Shown here piece by piece: positions 19,834 to 28,362 of a stretch of DNA of 64,000 nt. Every line of letters starts with the position of its first letter. The stretch's first letter is position 1. Source of the DNA: Lentibacillus halodurans (GTDB lineage Bacteria > Bacillota > Bacilli > Bacillales > Amphibacillaceae); assembly GCF_900112045.1 (NCBI RefSeq), contig NZ_FOJW01000002.1, positions 255,962 through 319,961 on the forward strand, in the 5' to 3' direction. The notes beneath the pieces are model-generated. The model did not search any database. It saw nothing but the letters and a program-made list of their open reading frames with translations, and had not been told where the DNA came from. The translations under genes and the position numbers were made by a program.

Positions 19834-20334
19834 ATGCACATTTTTATTATCATTTTGGTCATCATAGCAGCATGGCACAGGGGCAATTGGTCCCGTTTCC
19901 ACAAATTTCATGCAACAATGCTCTATATTATTGCCATGAATTTATTATATTTTTATTTTACGTATAATTACCCTATATGGACGTTCCAATCAAATATGGG
20001 CATCCCCGAACGCGTTCTGGACCTCCTGCATGCGTTCATTGTTCTTCCATGTACCGTCATTATTTTCCTGTCTAACTATCCGGATAGATTGTATAACCAA
20101 GTGTTATATATTGGAAAATGGAGTTTGATATATATTGTATTTGAATGGACCGGGTTTCATTTAGGCATCATCGAATACAATAATGGCTGGTCACTTGGCT
20201 GGTCGTTTCTGTTTGTGCTTGTCATGTTTCCGATGCTGAAACTGCATTACAGCCGGCCATTTATGGCTTATGGACTGTCCATTATCATAATTGCCATTTT
20301 GCTTCATTTATTTGAGGTACCTTGGATTTATTAA
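19834..20334 (+). CDS. CBO0543-like multi-span membrane protein
   Basis: A 166-residue protein with about five membrane spans, aromatic-rich and ending in VPWIY. It resembles the CBO0543 family of small membrane proteins common in spore-forming Firmicutes, whose function is unknown. I chose the ATG at 19834 because AGGGGAA lies just upstream and the first residues are hydrophobic; the longer frame from 19753 would run through the catalase terminator. A second protein of the same type follows 30 bases downstream, forming a paralogous pair. Confidence 0.75.
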   Translation: MHIFIIILVIIAAWHRGNWSRFHKFHATMLYIIAMNLLYFYFTYNYPIWTFQSNMGIPERVLDLLHAFIVLPCTVIIFLSNYPDRLYNQVLYIGKWSLIYIVFEWTGFHLGIIEYNNGWSLGWSFLFVLVMFPMLKLHYSRPFMAYGLSIIIIAILLHLFEVPWIY

Positions 20335-20364
20335 GTTATCGATTTCATCACAGGAGCTGTTAAC

Positions 20365-20844
20365 ATGGAAGTGATCTTACTGTGGCTTTTTCTTATTTTG
20401 GGACTAGTGCTTCTATGCATTTCTTTTAAAAAACCACATCTTAAGGATTGGCTGTTATGTTATTTAACAGCCGCATATTTTGCCGCATTTCTAGGTGAGC
20501 TCGTTGTTTACTATCAAATGCTTTCCTACCCTGTACGGCTATTTCCTCTATTTCAGTCAAGTGTGCTTTATGAGCATTTGCTGCTGCCGCTTGTTTGTAT
20601 TTATTACTACCAGAGCTCTTATAACAAAGGTATATTGACTTGTTTGTTGAAGGCTTTACTTTATAGCAGCGTTCTGGCTGCTTTTGAAATTTTATTGGAA
20701 AAGAACACGGATCTTATCCATTACATCAGTTGGTATTGGTATTATTCCCTGACCAGCCTGTTTTTGTTTTTATTGCTTGTTCGCTCGCTCATGTGGCTGA
20801 TGGATGACATTACGGGAAAAAGGGAAAACAGTAGTGGATCGTGA
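20365..20844 (+). CDS. Second CBO0543-like membrane protein
   Basis: A 159-residue protein with five predicted spans and an arrangement like the preceding gene (short N-terminal helix, conserved polar residues in the middle spans, EWxGF/FEILLE-type acidic position late). CAGGAGCTG precedes the ATG. Gene order and spacing suggest co-transcription with the upstream paralogue. The two may form a heteromeric membrane protein, but that is inference; no function is known. Confidence 0.7.
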   Translation: MEVILLWLFLILGLVLLCISFKKPHLKDWLLCYLTAAYFAAFLGELVVYYQMLSYPVRLFPLFQSSVLYEHLLLPLVCIYYYQSSYNKGILTCLLKALLYSSVLAAFEILLEKNTDLIHYISWYWYYSLTSLFLFLLLVRSLMWLMDDITGKRENSSGS

Positions 20845-20981
20845 AGAGGCGGTTAAAAAAGGATGTAACTGAAAAAATAACTTTTTTAATATTTTTATAA
20901 TGATTCAGGATTTGTGGTAAAATATAAGCAATTCGTTTTTTCTAAAGCTTCATGCGCGACTAATTAATGGAGGCAAATGAC

Positions 20982-21764
20982 ATGACTGGCCACTATCCGG
21001 AAATTGATGGGGTTATCACCTATATTCACCAGCATATAAATGAGGAACTGTCTCTTGAACGGCTGGCTCGTTATACTGCTTATAGTCCATTCCATTTTAC
21101 ACGAATCTTTAAAAAGCAGACGGGGCTGCCACCACATTATTATATTTCCTCTATCCGCCTGCAAAAATCGAAAGATCTGTTGCTGCAGACAAATTTAAGC
21201 GTTCGTGATATTGGAATGGAGATAGGTCAACAAAGCTTAGGTACGTTTACAACCCGGTTTACCGAAAGAGTGGGGGTATCGCCAGCGCAATTCAGGAATT
21301 CAACACGACAAGTCAGCAGTCATCTGGAATCCTTACAAAAATTGACGAAATGGGAAAAGCTTTATTCGTCTGTATCTGCATACAATTGTGTGCATGGAAC
21401 CATTCAAGCGCAGGTTCCTTTTTATGGTGTTATTTTAGTTGGTTTATTTTCCAGGCCGATACCTGAAGGACTCCCGCTTTATGGTACATTGCTGTCCTCG
21501 CTGGGAGATTTTCATTTTACTGACGTCAAGCCTGGCACCTATTTTTTAATGGCTACAGCAGTGAACTGGGAAATGCGAACGAATGATATTTTGCTCCCCC
21601 ACACAACGTTGCGGGCCCGGTCCAGGCAACCAATCGTCGTGCAGCGAGATTCAGCCGTGCCTCAGCAGCAGCTGACACTACACAAACCACGTCTGGATGA
21701 CCCGCCAATTTTAGTTTCTTTACCCCTTTTAATGCATCGTTTTCTTCAGAGCGTCACATCATAA
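20982..21764 (+). CDS. AraC-family transcriptional regulator
   Basis: A 260-residue regulator with the two helix-turn-helix motifs at the N-terminus (residues about 8-105): SLERLARYTAYSPFHFTRIFK and the second motif ending in GVSPAQFRNS. The C-terminal 150 residues form an effector-binding-like domain. DNA-binding-first order is less common than the reverse in this family. I prefer the ATG at 20982 (GGAGG 8 bases upstream) to that at 20967, which overlaps the ribosome binding site. It precedes an NTF2-like gene and a broken RibD-like gene, and may once have regulated them. Confidence 0.88.
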   Translation: MTGHYPEIDGVITYIHQHINEELSLERLARYTAYSPFHFTRIFKKQTGLPPHYYISSIRLQKSKDLLLQTNLSVRDIGMEIGQQSLGTFTTRFTERVGVSPAQFRNSTRQVSSHLESLQKLTKWEKLYSSVSAYNCVHGTIQAQVPFYGVILVGLFSRPIPEGLPLYGTLLSSLGDFHFTDVKPGTYFLMATAVNWEMRTNDILLPHTTLRARSRQPIVVQRDSAVPQQQLTLHKPRLDDPPILVSLPLLMHRFLQSVTS

Positions 21765-21840
21765 TAGCAATCGATAAGAAATGTCTGTTTTCGTTCCATG
21801 TTAGAGTTACGTTAAGCATATTAAGGGGGCGTGAACCAAG

Positions 21841-22203
21841 TTGACCAAAAATCAGGAATTTTTTCAAAAGGTAAATGAGGCTTTTGCTTCGGGTGACGTA
21901 GATTTTTTAATGGAAAACTTAGCGGAAGATATTCAGTGGGAGATGGTTGGCAATCAAAAAATTCAAGGAAAAGAGTCAGTTATGGAAATGCTTGAGCCAA
22001 TGCGGGGAGTAACACTTAAAGACTATGTGACCAACAATATTATCACACACGGGAATGTTGCTGTCATTGAAGGGAAGATGACAGTGCCTGATGATGGAAA
22101 GGATAAAACATACGCATTTTGCGATATTTACAAGCTTCATAAGTTTAAAAATGGGAAAATTAAAGAATTGACTGCATTTTTGATAGAAGTGGATGAGGCA
22201 TAG
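21841..22203 (+). CDS. SnoaL/NTF2-like fold protein
   Basis: A 120-residue alpha+beta cone protein of the NTF2/SnoaL superfamily. The pattern of N-terminal helices (FFQKVNEAFASGDVDFLMENLAEDIQWEMVG), a central strand-rich part and the closing HKFKNGKIKELTAF strand is typical. The start is TTG at 21841 with AAGGGGGCG upstream. Such proteins are often small hydrolases or binding proteins; no active site can be assigned. It stands between an AraC regulator and a RibD-like relic. Confidence 0.75.
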   Translation: MTKNQEFFQKVNEAFASGDVDFLMENLAEDIQWEMVGNQKIQGKESVMEMLEPMRGVTLKDYVTNNIITHGNVAVIEGKMTVPDDGKDKTYAFCDIYKLHKFKNGKIKELTAFLIEVDEA

Positions 22204-22217
22204 AGCGTAGAGGGGAT

Positions 22218-22493
22218 TATCAATTGGGAAAGGTTCGTTTTGATATTTCTGGCACTCATTCAGGCAAAAAAGACTGCTGGAGATAATTATGTCTCTATAT
22301 CGGGTGGGCAAACATAATCCAGCAGTATTTGAAAGCAGGGCTGATTGATGAATTTCAAATTCATATCGTACCATTTTTTATAGGATCCAGGATACGGCTA
22401 TTTGAATCATTGGATCAGCAAATGGAATTGGAAAAAGTGCGAGTCATTAATTCCGATGATGTAACACATTTAAAATATCGGGTTATTTTATAA
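22218..22493 (+). pseudogene. C-terminal relic of a RibD-type (dihydrofolate reductase family) protein
   Basis: Two frames together read as the end of a RibD_C-type reductase: AKKTAGDNYVSISGG in one frame, then ANIIQQYLKAGLIDEFQIHI and the final IGSRIRLFESLDQQMELEKV in the next. A single-base frameshift lies near 22300-22310. The N-terminal half and a start codon are missing. Confidence 0.65.
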
Positions 22494-22687
22494 TGGTATT
22501 TGCTCGTAAGAACGTATTCTGATAACATATGACACTTGTGATCACATGATTGAAAAGCCCAATGGAGCTAAAACTGACAGAGGAAACGGCTGCCAAATGA
22601 GTCATTATCTCGCACTATAAACCATATTATAAGGGTTGATGAATAGCTCTGATCAAAAATGATCTTATTGTGAAATAGAAGCAATAG

Positions 22688-22716
22688 AGACCATCCTGAC
22701 GTTTTACGGATGGTTC
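22688..22716. terminator. Isolated stem-loop upstream of the MarR operon
   Basis: GAGACCATCC and GGATGGTTCTC form an 8-10 bp stem. It may be a leftover terminator; the T tract is short. Confidence 0.4.
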
Positions 22717-22775
22717 TCATATGGTAAATTATTTAGTGTGCGAAATTTTAGCATGCGAATTAAAGGAGGAGGATA

Positions 22776-23261
22776 ATGGAAGATTCTTCGCGGTCGGGAA
22801 ATCAAATTGCTGGACTGTTACGTGAAATCAATGCGATGCTGAATCAGCAGCTGCGAACGGCATTTCAAGATCTGGGTATAACGCCGTCACAGATGATGAT
22901 TTTACACTATTTATATAATCATGAGAGCAGCAGGGTCGGTGATATCAGTCAGGAACTTAACTTGGCTGCAAGCACCGTTTCCAGTATTCTGGATCGGTTG
23001 GAACGACAGGACCTCGTCGTCCGTAAACGCAAGAAAGAAGATAAACGGATCGTTCAAATTTCATTAACAGAAAAGGCGATTGAACTCAAAGGTTCACTGA
23101 AATCCAGTGTAAATGAATTCATGGATGAAATGACATACTATGCCAGTGATCGGGAGCTGGATCAAATCATAAACGGGCTGAAATTATTGAAGGGCATATT
23201 AGGGCGAGATAGTCTTGAAAAGGGGGAAGAAACACGTGACGAATATTGTGGAAGTCAATGA
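22776..23261 (+). CDS. MarR-family transcriptional regulator
   Basis: A 161-residue winged-helix regulator. The DNA-binding region (VGDISQELNLAASTVSSILDRL, then RKEDKRIVQISLTE as wing) is typical of MarR proteins. AAAGGAGGAGG precedes the ATG. The gene overlaps the following ABC ATPase gene by 26 bases, so the three genes form one operon. It probably represses this exporter and is relieved by the exported compound. The last dozen residues come from the overlap region and look unstructured. Confidence 0.9.
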   Translation: MEDSSRSGNQIAGLLREINAMLNQQLRTAFQDLGITPSQMMILHYLYNHESSRVGDISQELNLAASTVSSILDRLERQDLVVRKRKKEDKRIVQISLTEKAIELKGSLKSSVNEFMDEMTYYASDRELDQIINGLKLLKGILGRDSLEKGEETRDEYCGSQ

Positions 23262-24201
23262 CCTGAAAAAACGTTATAAAGACTTTGAAGCTGTAAAAGG
23301 TGTCAATTTTGCTGTAGATACGGGTGAAATCTTTGGTTTTCTCGGTCCGAACGGGGCTGGCAAAAGCACGACGATAAATATGCTGTCAACCATTAATAAA
23401 CCAACAAGTGGGGAAGCGGTTATAAATGGATTCAATGTTGCTTCTGAAAAGAATAAAGTACGTGAAAGCATTGGCCTGATTTTTCAAGAATCAACACTCG
23501 ACGAAAAGCTGACGGCCAATGAAAACCTGATGCTTCATTGCCGTTTTTATAAAGTGCCAAAAGAAAAACGGGAAGAACGGATTAAAGAAGTACTGGAGAT
23601 CGTTGATTTATCCGATAAACGCAAACAAATTGTTGAGACTTTTTCGGGTGGTATGAAACGCAGGCTTGAGATTGCACGCGGATTACTGCATTACCCACGT
23701 GTACTATTTCTTGACGAACCGACTGTCGGCCTTGACCCGCAGACACGAAATCATATTTGGGAATATATTTTGCGATTAAAGGAAAAAGCGGGCATTACCA
23801 TTTTTTTGACGACGCATTATATGGATGAGGCAGAAATTTGTGATCGTGTCGCTGTCATGGATCACGGTAAAGTAATCGCACTCGATACCCCTGATGCCTT
23901 AAAGACAGACGTCGGCGGCGATATAATTGAAATTAGGTCAACTGATAATGAACGGGCCAAAACTGAAATTGAGGTGAATTATCATGTGAATGTTAAACAA
24001 GCAAATGATGTGCTCACGTTTCAGGTGAATCGGGGCAGTGAGTTTCTCGTTCAATTTGTCCGGGAGTTTTCGGTGGAAATTTTAACGGTTAATTTGCGCA
24101 GGCCAACCTTAAACGATGTTTTTCTGCATTTAACCGGCCGCGAAATTCGTGAAGAAACCGTTTCGAAAAAAGATATGAAACATGTGGGGAGGGGTCATTG
24201 A
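23236..24201 (+). CDS. ABC exporter ATP-binding protein (DrrA type)
   Basis: A 321-residue ATPase of the daunorubicin-resistance/ABC-2 exporter class. Walker A is GPNGAGKSTT, the signature is FSGGMKRRLEIARG, Walker B is VLFLDEPTVGLDP and the switch His lies in LTTHYMDEAE. The C-terminal 90 residues are the usual DrrA-type extension. I chose the GTG at 23236, preceded by AAGGGGGA; a longer TTG start at 23215 lies within the ribosome binding site region. It overlaps the marR gene and its stop overlaps the ATG of the permease (TGATG), which implies coupled translation. Substrate unknown, probably a lipophilic toxin. Confidence 0.93.
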   Translation: MTNIVEVNDLKKRYKDFEAVKGVNFAVDTGEIFGFLGPNGAGKSTTINMLSTINKPTSGEAVINGFNVASEKNKVRESIGLIFQESTLDEKLTANENLMLHCRFYKVPKEKREERIKEVLEIVDLSDKRKQIVETFSGGMKRRLEIARGLLHYPRVLFLDEPTVGLDPQTRNHIWEYILRLKEKAGITIFLTTHYMDEAEICDRVAVMDHGKVIALDTPDALKTDVGGDIIEIRSTDNERAKTEIEVNYHVNVKQANDVLTFQVNRGSEFLVQFVREFSVEILTVNLRRPTLNDVFLHLTGREIREETVSKKDMKHVGRGH

Positions 24202-25031
24202 TGGAAGCTGTTTTTGCTGTATGGCAGCGTGATGTCATTAAGTTTTTTCGTGATAAAGGCCGTCTGCTCGGTTCGTTTGCCATGCCGTTCATGTTTCTGA
24301 TCCTTTTCGGGAGTGGTATGAGCGGTGCGATGCAATCGATGCTTGGCAGTGATGCTGATGGCGGACCGCTGGCTGAATTTGACTTTGTTGAATTTATGTT
24401 TCCGGGCATTATTGGGATGACGGTTTTCAATACCGCCATTTTCTCCGCGTTATCCGTTGTTCAGGATAAAGAATTCGGCTATATGCGTGAAATATTGGTT
24501 TCGCCAATGTCACGGGTTTCGATCGCTGTCGGGAAAGTGCTCGGTGGGACTACGGTAGCGGTCATTCAGGGATTAATGATGCTGATTTTCGTTCCGTTTA
24601 TCGGTGTTTCGATTGGCTTTGGAATGATCCTGCAGCTGGTTCCGACAATGTTTCTGGTCGCCTTTACGATATCGGCAATCGGATTGTTGATCGCCAGTCT
24701 ATTAAAAACAGCACAGGGATTTCAAATGGTGGTGCAAATTCTATTGTTCCCGATGCTATTTTTATCCGGTGCCTTATTTCCGTTAAATGGCCTGCCACTA
24801 TGGATGGATATCATTGTGAAAATTAATCCATTAACGTACTCGGTTGATATGTTCAAAGATATTATTCTGCAGCCGGAAACAATGAGTGCCCCGCTACGGG
24901 AGGCAATGGGGCTTGATTTAGAACTGTTCGGTCATGTGATTACATTCATGGAAGAAGTTGTTGTTGTCGGATTGATTGGTGCTGTTTTTGTCGTATTGGC
25001 TACGATGAAATTTTCCAGGTCGGAAGCGTAG
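24201..25031 (+). CDS. ABC-2 type exporter permease
   Basis: A 276-residue membrane protein with six predicted spans. It has the ABC-2 signature region FMFPGIIGMTVFNTAIFSAL followed by REILVSPMSR, the cytosolic coupling element. GGGGAGGGG precedes the ATG, which overlaps the stop of the ATPase gene. It is the membrane partner of that ATPase and the last gene of the marR operon. Length is normal and no terminator was seen directly after it. Confidence 0.92.
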   Translation: MEAVFAVWQRDVIKFFRDKGRLLGSFAMPFMFLILFGSGMSGAMQSMLGSDADGGPLAEFDFVEFMFPGIIGMTVFNTAIFSALSVVQDKEFGYMREILVSPMSRVSIAVGKVLGGTTVAVIQGLMMLIFVPFIGVSIGFGMILQLVPTMFLVAFTISAIGLLIASLLKTAQGFQMVVQILLFPMLFLSGALFPLNGLPLWMDIIVKINPLTYSVDMFKDIILQPETMSAPLREAMGLDLELFGHVITFMEEVVVVGLIGAVFVVLATMKFSRSEA

Positions 25032-25136
25032 AAGTTCTGGCTAGCCCAGTGCCCTAGTGCTGCCTAATGATGCTGACGTTCAGCATTTGCCGAAAACCCC
25101 CATTCTGACAAATAGATTGTGCCAGCATCAGCAAAT

Positions 25137-25210
25137 CGCCGATAGAAGGGGGAAATGCGCTGATAGAAGTAAGATTTTCGCTGATAAAACGTTTGTGAAT
25201 TGCTGTATAC
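25137..25210. repeat. 21-bp tandem repeat, CGCTGATA type
   Basis: CGCCGATAGAA, CGCTGATAGAA and CGCTGATAAAA begin at 25137, 25158 and 25179, exactly 21 bases apart, with a degenerate fourth copy near 25201. Related copies occur at 50593-50619. It lies in the noncoding gap after the ABC exporter. Confidence 0.7.
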
Positions 25211-25260
25211 ATATAAAGTGGGATCGATGGAAAGCTATATATGGACCTTTTCTACAATTA

Positions 25261-25554
25261 CTGTCAATTACTGTTACGGAGGCGGCACAGCAGAATTCAC
25301 ATCAGCAATTACAGCAGGCAAGTCGACAAATCCATGATGCACAGGAATCCGCGCGTCTGGCACAGGGGTCAGATGCTCAGCTTCTTGAGCAGGCAGAGCA
25401 GCAACTGCAGCAAGCCGAGCAGCAATTAAAGGCTGCTCAACAAGCTGGGATCGAAGCGACAGAGAACCCACAATTTCAGCAAGCCTATGCAGAGCTGCAT
25501 GATACGCGCCAGCAAATACAGGAAGCACAGCAAAATAACAATGACGTTTTGTAA
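25261..25554 (+). CDS. Gln-rich coiled-coil protein, start uncertain
   Basis: An open frame ending at 25554 encodes about 95 residues dominated by Gln, Ala and Glu. Heptad-like repeats such as LLEQAEQQLQQAEQQLKAAQQ predict a coiled coil. Composition and lack of stops suggest a real gene, but no ATG, GTG or TTG with a ribosome binding site exists near its natural beginning. The only in-frame start, GTG 25057, would translate the 21-bp repeats. GGAGG at 25278 lies inside the frame without a start behind it. It may be the C-terminal remainder of a longer gene. Unknown function. Confidence 0.4.
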   Translation: MSITVTEAAQQNSHQQLQQASRQIHDAQESARLAQGSDAQLLEQAEQQLQQAEQQLKAAQQAGIEATENPQFQQAYAELHDTRQQIQEAQQNNNDVL

Positions 25555-25597
25555 AAAACGGATCACCTGGTGCGATTTCTTTCATTATCAAATAGGA

Positions 25598-25837
25598 TTA
25601 AGCATCAGTATTCTCTGAACGCTTTTTCCGTAAGTAGTAAAGGTATGAATATGGTACAAGAAAGCAAACAAAAAAGACACAGCCTACTATCAGGGAATCA
25701 CTGATGCTGCTATGATCCGGACCAAACCTGGCCAGAAGTTCAAAAACAATTCCGATTACGACTGAAATGACTACACCGCGGTAATAGGGTCCGGGCTTTT
25801 TCTGTTCACTTGCATCATCATATATAAAGTAACGGTA
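25598..25837 (-). pseudogene. Membrane-protein relic without start codon
   Basis: On the minus strand an open frame between two stops encodes about 79 residues with two good membrane helices (RGVVISVVIGIVFELLARFG, then LIVGCVFFVCFLVPYSYLYY) and a KKPGPYY lead plus a LRKKRSENTDA tail. No start codon exists in frame; an ATG ATG pair just upstream opens a different frame that soon stops. This fits a small two-span membrane protein gene with a frameshift near its start. Confidence 0.4.
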
Positions 25838-25964
25838 TTAAAGCGCTTTTAATTTTTGTTATTGTAAGTCTCCTGATTGCGTTACCAGACATCATACCAA
25901 GCATTAATTTTTTGCGAATGGAGCATTAAGATAATATTCTTTCCTACTTTTTTTTGATTTTTAA

Positions 25965-26210
25965 TTGCTTTTTTACAAGAAAAGGATTAAAGATGAACGG
26001 TTGACCCTGCAAAACTTAAAGAATATCCGGATTGCTTTTATGGTGCAAAGTGTCGGGATTATCGCTATTTTACTATACGATGTCATAACGAAAGGTTTAA
26101 GTACAATGACAGATAACCCACTGTGGTTTGTCTTTATGGTGACGGTAATTGTTTTGACATGGCTGAATCTCAGAATATCAGCACTTAATCATGGACAATT
26201 AACCACATAG
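25965..26210 (+). CDS. Small two-span membrane protein, probably truncated at the start
   Basis: An 81-residue protein: basic lead KKRIKDERLTLQNLKNIRIAF, two membrane helices (VQSVGIIAILLYDVITKG and WFVFMVTVIVLTWLNL) and a short polar end. It resembles small Bacillus membrane proteins beginning KKRxKDER, but I cannot name the family. The only start is TTG 25965, which follows an in-frame TAA and a poly-T stretch with no ribosome binding site. The true beginning may have been lost, so this may be a pseudogene. Confidence 0.45.
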   Translation: MLFYKKRIKDERLTLQNLKNIRIAFMVQSVGIIAILLYDVITKGLSTMTDNPLWFVFMVTVIVLTWLNLRISALNHGQLTT

Positions 26211-26221
26211 AAGCATGAGTA

Positions 26222-26248
26222 AAAGACACCTTTAAAAGAGTGTCTTTA
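26222..26248 (+). terminator. Terminator before the sugar-acid operon
   Basis: AAAGACAC pairs with GTGTCTTT and is followed by an AT-rich stretch with several Ts. Confidence 0.7.
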
Positions 26249-26302
26249 TTTATTGGGGTATAATACAGCGAAAATTTTAATGTTTAAAATAAAAAAAATA
26301 TA

Positions 26303-26331
26303 TTGTAAAACGCTTTCAATTATTATATAAT
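26303..26331 (+). promoter_or_regulatory. Promoter of the sugar-acid operon with embedded cre site
   Basis: TTGTAA (26303-26308), a 17-base spacer and TATAAT (26326-26331). GTAAAACGCTTTCA (26305-26318) matches the CcpA cre consensus except at its first two bases and overlaps the -35 and spacer, so glucose repression is likely. Confidence 0.75.
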
Positions 26332-26336
26332 TCTTA

Positions 26337-26362
26337 TAAACCGATTTAGTAAACCGATTTAG
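26337..26362 (+). promoter_or_regulatory. Tandem LacI-type operator
   Basis: TAAACCGATTTAG occurs twice in perfect direct tandem (26337-26349 and 26350-26362). With the next bases the second copy forms an imperfect TAAAC...GTTTA palindrome. The position just downstream of the -10 box fits repression by the adjacent LacI-family protein. Confidence 0.65.
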
Positions 26363-26379
26363 TTTAAGGAGAATTTTTC

Positions 26380-27411
26380 ATGACTAAAAAAATTACGATT
26401 TCAGATGTAGCTAAAAAAGCTGAAGTATCCAAAAGCACAGTTTCACAATTCTTGAATGAACGTTTTGATTATATGGGGGATGAAACCAGGGCGAGAATTA
26501 ATAAAGCTATTACAGAATTGGGGTATCAACCAAACGTTGTTGCCAGAAGTTTAAAACTAAAAAGTACATCTACAATAGGTGTTATTGTTGCAAATATATT
26601 GCATGCATATTCCACTCAGGTTATAAGGGCTATTGAAAATGTATGTAACGAGAATGGTATTTCTACAATAATTTGTAACGCTGATGATAATCCGCAAAAA
26701 GAAAGGAAATATATTGAAACACTTTTAGCTAAACAGGTGGATGGACTTATCGTTGTGCCGCTTAAGGGTAATTTGGAAATCTATAAAAAATTACTTAAGC
26801 AAGATTTTCCAATAGTCTTTTTGGATCGTTTAGTTGAAGGGTTAGATGCAGAAACAGTTATCTTGGATAATGAAAGAGCGTCTGAACTTGCTGTCAATCA
26901 TTTATTGGAGAATGGCTATAAAAAAATAGCTATTGTTACTGCATCACTTACCGATAGTGTTACACCAAGAATTGAAAGAATTAATGGGTATAAGAAGGCT
27001 CTTGAAAAAAATGGTATTACAGTTCAGGAGGAATACATTAAAGGAATGGAGCTGGATTCATTTGATCAAGGCCTCGATGAGCTTTTCTCATTGGATATAA
27101 AACCCGATGCTATTATATCTGGTAATGATTTATCTCTGATGGAGATTTTAAAATATACATTTGAAAACGATATCAGAGTCGGGAAGGATACTGGGTTGAT
27201 AACGGTTGATGAAGTGTCGTTTGGTCCGATTCATTCACCACCTTTAACAACAATAGCTCAGCCTACATTCGAGATGGGTATGGAAGTGGCAACTATTCTA
27301 TTGGATAAAATTAAGGATAAAAAACTTAAACAAGATTCAGTAGTACATCGACATGAACCATCATTGATTATTCGTAATTCAACTAAGAAAGAGGGTGAAC
27401 CAAGTGAATGA
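26380..27411 (+). CDS. LacI-family regulator of the sugar-acid operon (KdgR-like)
   Basis: A 343-residue LacI/GalR protein. The helix-turn-helix is ITISDVAKKAEVSKSTVSQFL (residues 5-25), the hinge helix YQPNVVARSLKLK is clear, and a periplasmic-binding-type effector domain follows. AAGGAG precedes the ATG. It is the first gene of the operon and overlaps the kinase gene by 8 bases. The tandem TAAACCGATTTAG operator in its own promoter points to autoregulation. Likely effectors are KDG, KDPG or the imported acid. Identity as KdgR is inferred from context. Confidence 0.9.
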   Translation: MTKKITISDVAKKAEVSKSTVSQFLNERFDYMGDETRARINKAITELGYQPNVVARSLKLKSTSTIGVIVANILHAYSTQVIRAIENVCNENGISTIICNADDNPQKERKYIETLLAKQVDGLIVVPLKGNLEIYKKLLKQDFPIVFLDRLVEGLDAETVILDNERASELAVNHLLENGYKKIAIVTASLTDSVTPRIERINGYKKALEKNGITVQEEYIKGMELDSFDQGLDELFSLDIKPDAIISGNDLSLMEILKYTFENDIRVGKDTGLITVDEVSFGPIHSPPLTTIAQPTFEMGMEVATILLDKIKDKKLKQDSVVHRHEPSLIIRNSTKKEGEPSE

Positions 27412-28354
27412 TGTGATAACAATTGGTGACGCAATGATTACGTTTAACCCTGATAGAACCGGACCTATGCGTTTTGTGAATACGTTTAACCGAAAAGTTG
27501 GCGGGGCAGAATTCAATGTCGCCATTGGGTGTGCCCGTCTTGGGTTGGGAACGGGGTGGATCAGCAGATTAGGTAACGATGAATTTGGCAGATATATATA
27601 TAATTTTGCCCGAGGAGAAGGTATTGATGTTAGCGAAGTGGAGTTAATGAAGGATCATCCAACATCGATTAATTTTAAAGAAATAAATGGTGATGGGTCT
27701 TCAAACACCTATTACTATCGAGAGAAATCTCCTACATTAACACTAAATTCAGAGGCTTTAAACGAAGGGTTCTTTGAACAGGCAAGACTATTGCATATTA
27801 CTGGGGTTTTTCCAGCAGTTAATGATCACAATATTGGGATTATAGATAAAGCTGTTGAGTTGGCAAAAAAATATGGCTTAAGAATTTCAATGGATCCGAA
27901 CATCCGACTAAAACTTTGGAATGAAAAAAAAGCTCGTACAACACTATTGCGTTGGATGTGGGATGTCGATTATTTGCTGGCGGGAACCGAAGAATTGGAA
28001 TTATTATTCGATACCAGTGATATAGAGGAATTACAAGAGGAAATGAAGGGATACGCCGTTTCACACTTATTTGTTAAACAGGGTGAAAATGGTGGAATGC
28101 TATGGACTGATAATACATTATACGAACAGTCGCCTGAACACAATGTTAATGCAGTAGATACTGTTGGGGCTGGTGATGGATTCAATACTGGCGCACTTTA
28201 TGGAATATTAAATAATTGGGATCCTGAGAGGATATTAAGGTTTGCTAACATAATTGGTTCGATGGTTGTTGAAGTGTTTGGTGATAACGAGGGTCTTCCG
28301 TATTTGGAAGATGCCCTTAACAGATTAGAGGATAAGAAAGTTGTTGAGAGGTAG
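27404..28354 (+). CDS. kdgK: PfkB-family sugar kinase, probable 2-keto-3-deoxygluconate kinase
   Basis: A 316-residue ribokinase-family enzyme that probably phosphorylates KDG to KDPG with ATP. It has the N-terminal GGAEFNVA motif and the C-terminal DTVGAGDGFNTG signature with catalytic Asp258. KDG kinase features include the YYREKSP segment. I chose GTG 27404, after AGAGGG; it overlaps the regulator gene. The context (KDPG aldolase and mannonate dehydratase in the same operon) supports KDG as substrate over fructose or ribose. Confidence 0.87.
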   Translation: MNDVITIGDAMITFNPDRTGPMRFVNTFNRKVGGAEFNVAIGCARLGLGTGWISRLGNDEFGRYIYNFARGEGIDVSEVELMKDHPTSINFKEINGDGSSNTYYYREKSPTLTLNSEALNEGFFEQARLLHITGVFPAVNDHNIGIIDKAVELAKKYGLRISMDPNIRLKLWNEKKARTTLLRWMWDVDYLLAGTEELELLFDTSDIEELQEEMKGYAVSHLFVKQGENGGMLWTDNTLYEQSPEHNVNAVDTVGAGDGFNTGALYGILNNWDPERILRFANIIGSMVVEVFGDNEGLPYLEDALNRLEDKKVVER

Positions 28355-28362
28355 GGGTCCCA

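Noticed and set aside
22688-22716. Attachment site or small RNA at the isolated stem-loop
   Set aside because: The stem is short, unrepeated in the window and has no promoter; a leftover terminator is the simpler reading.
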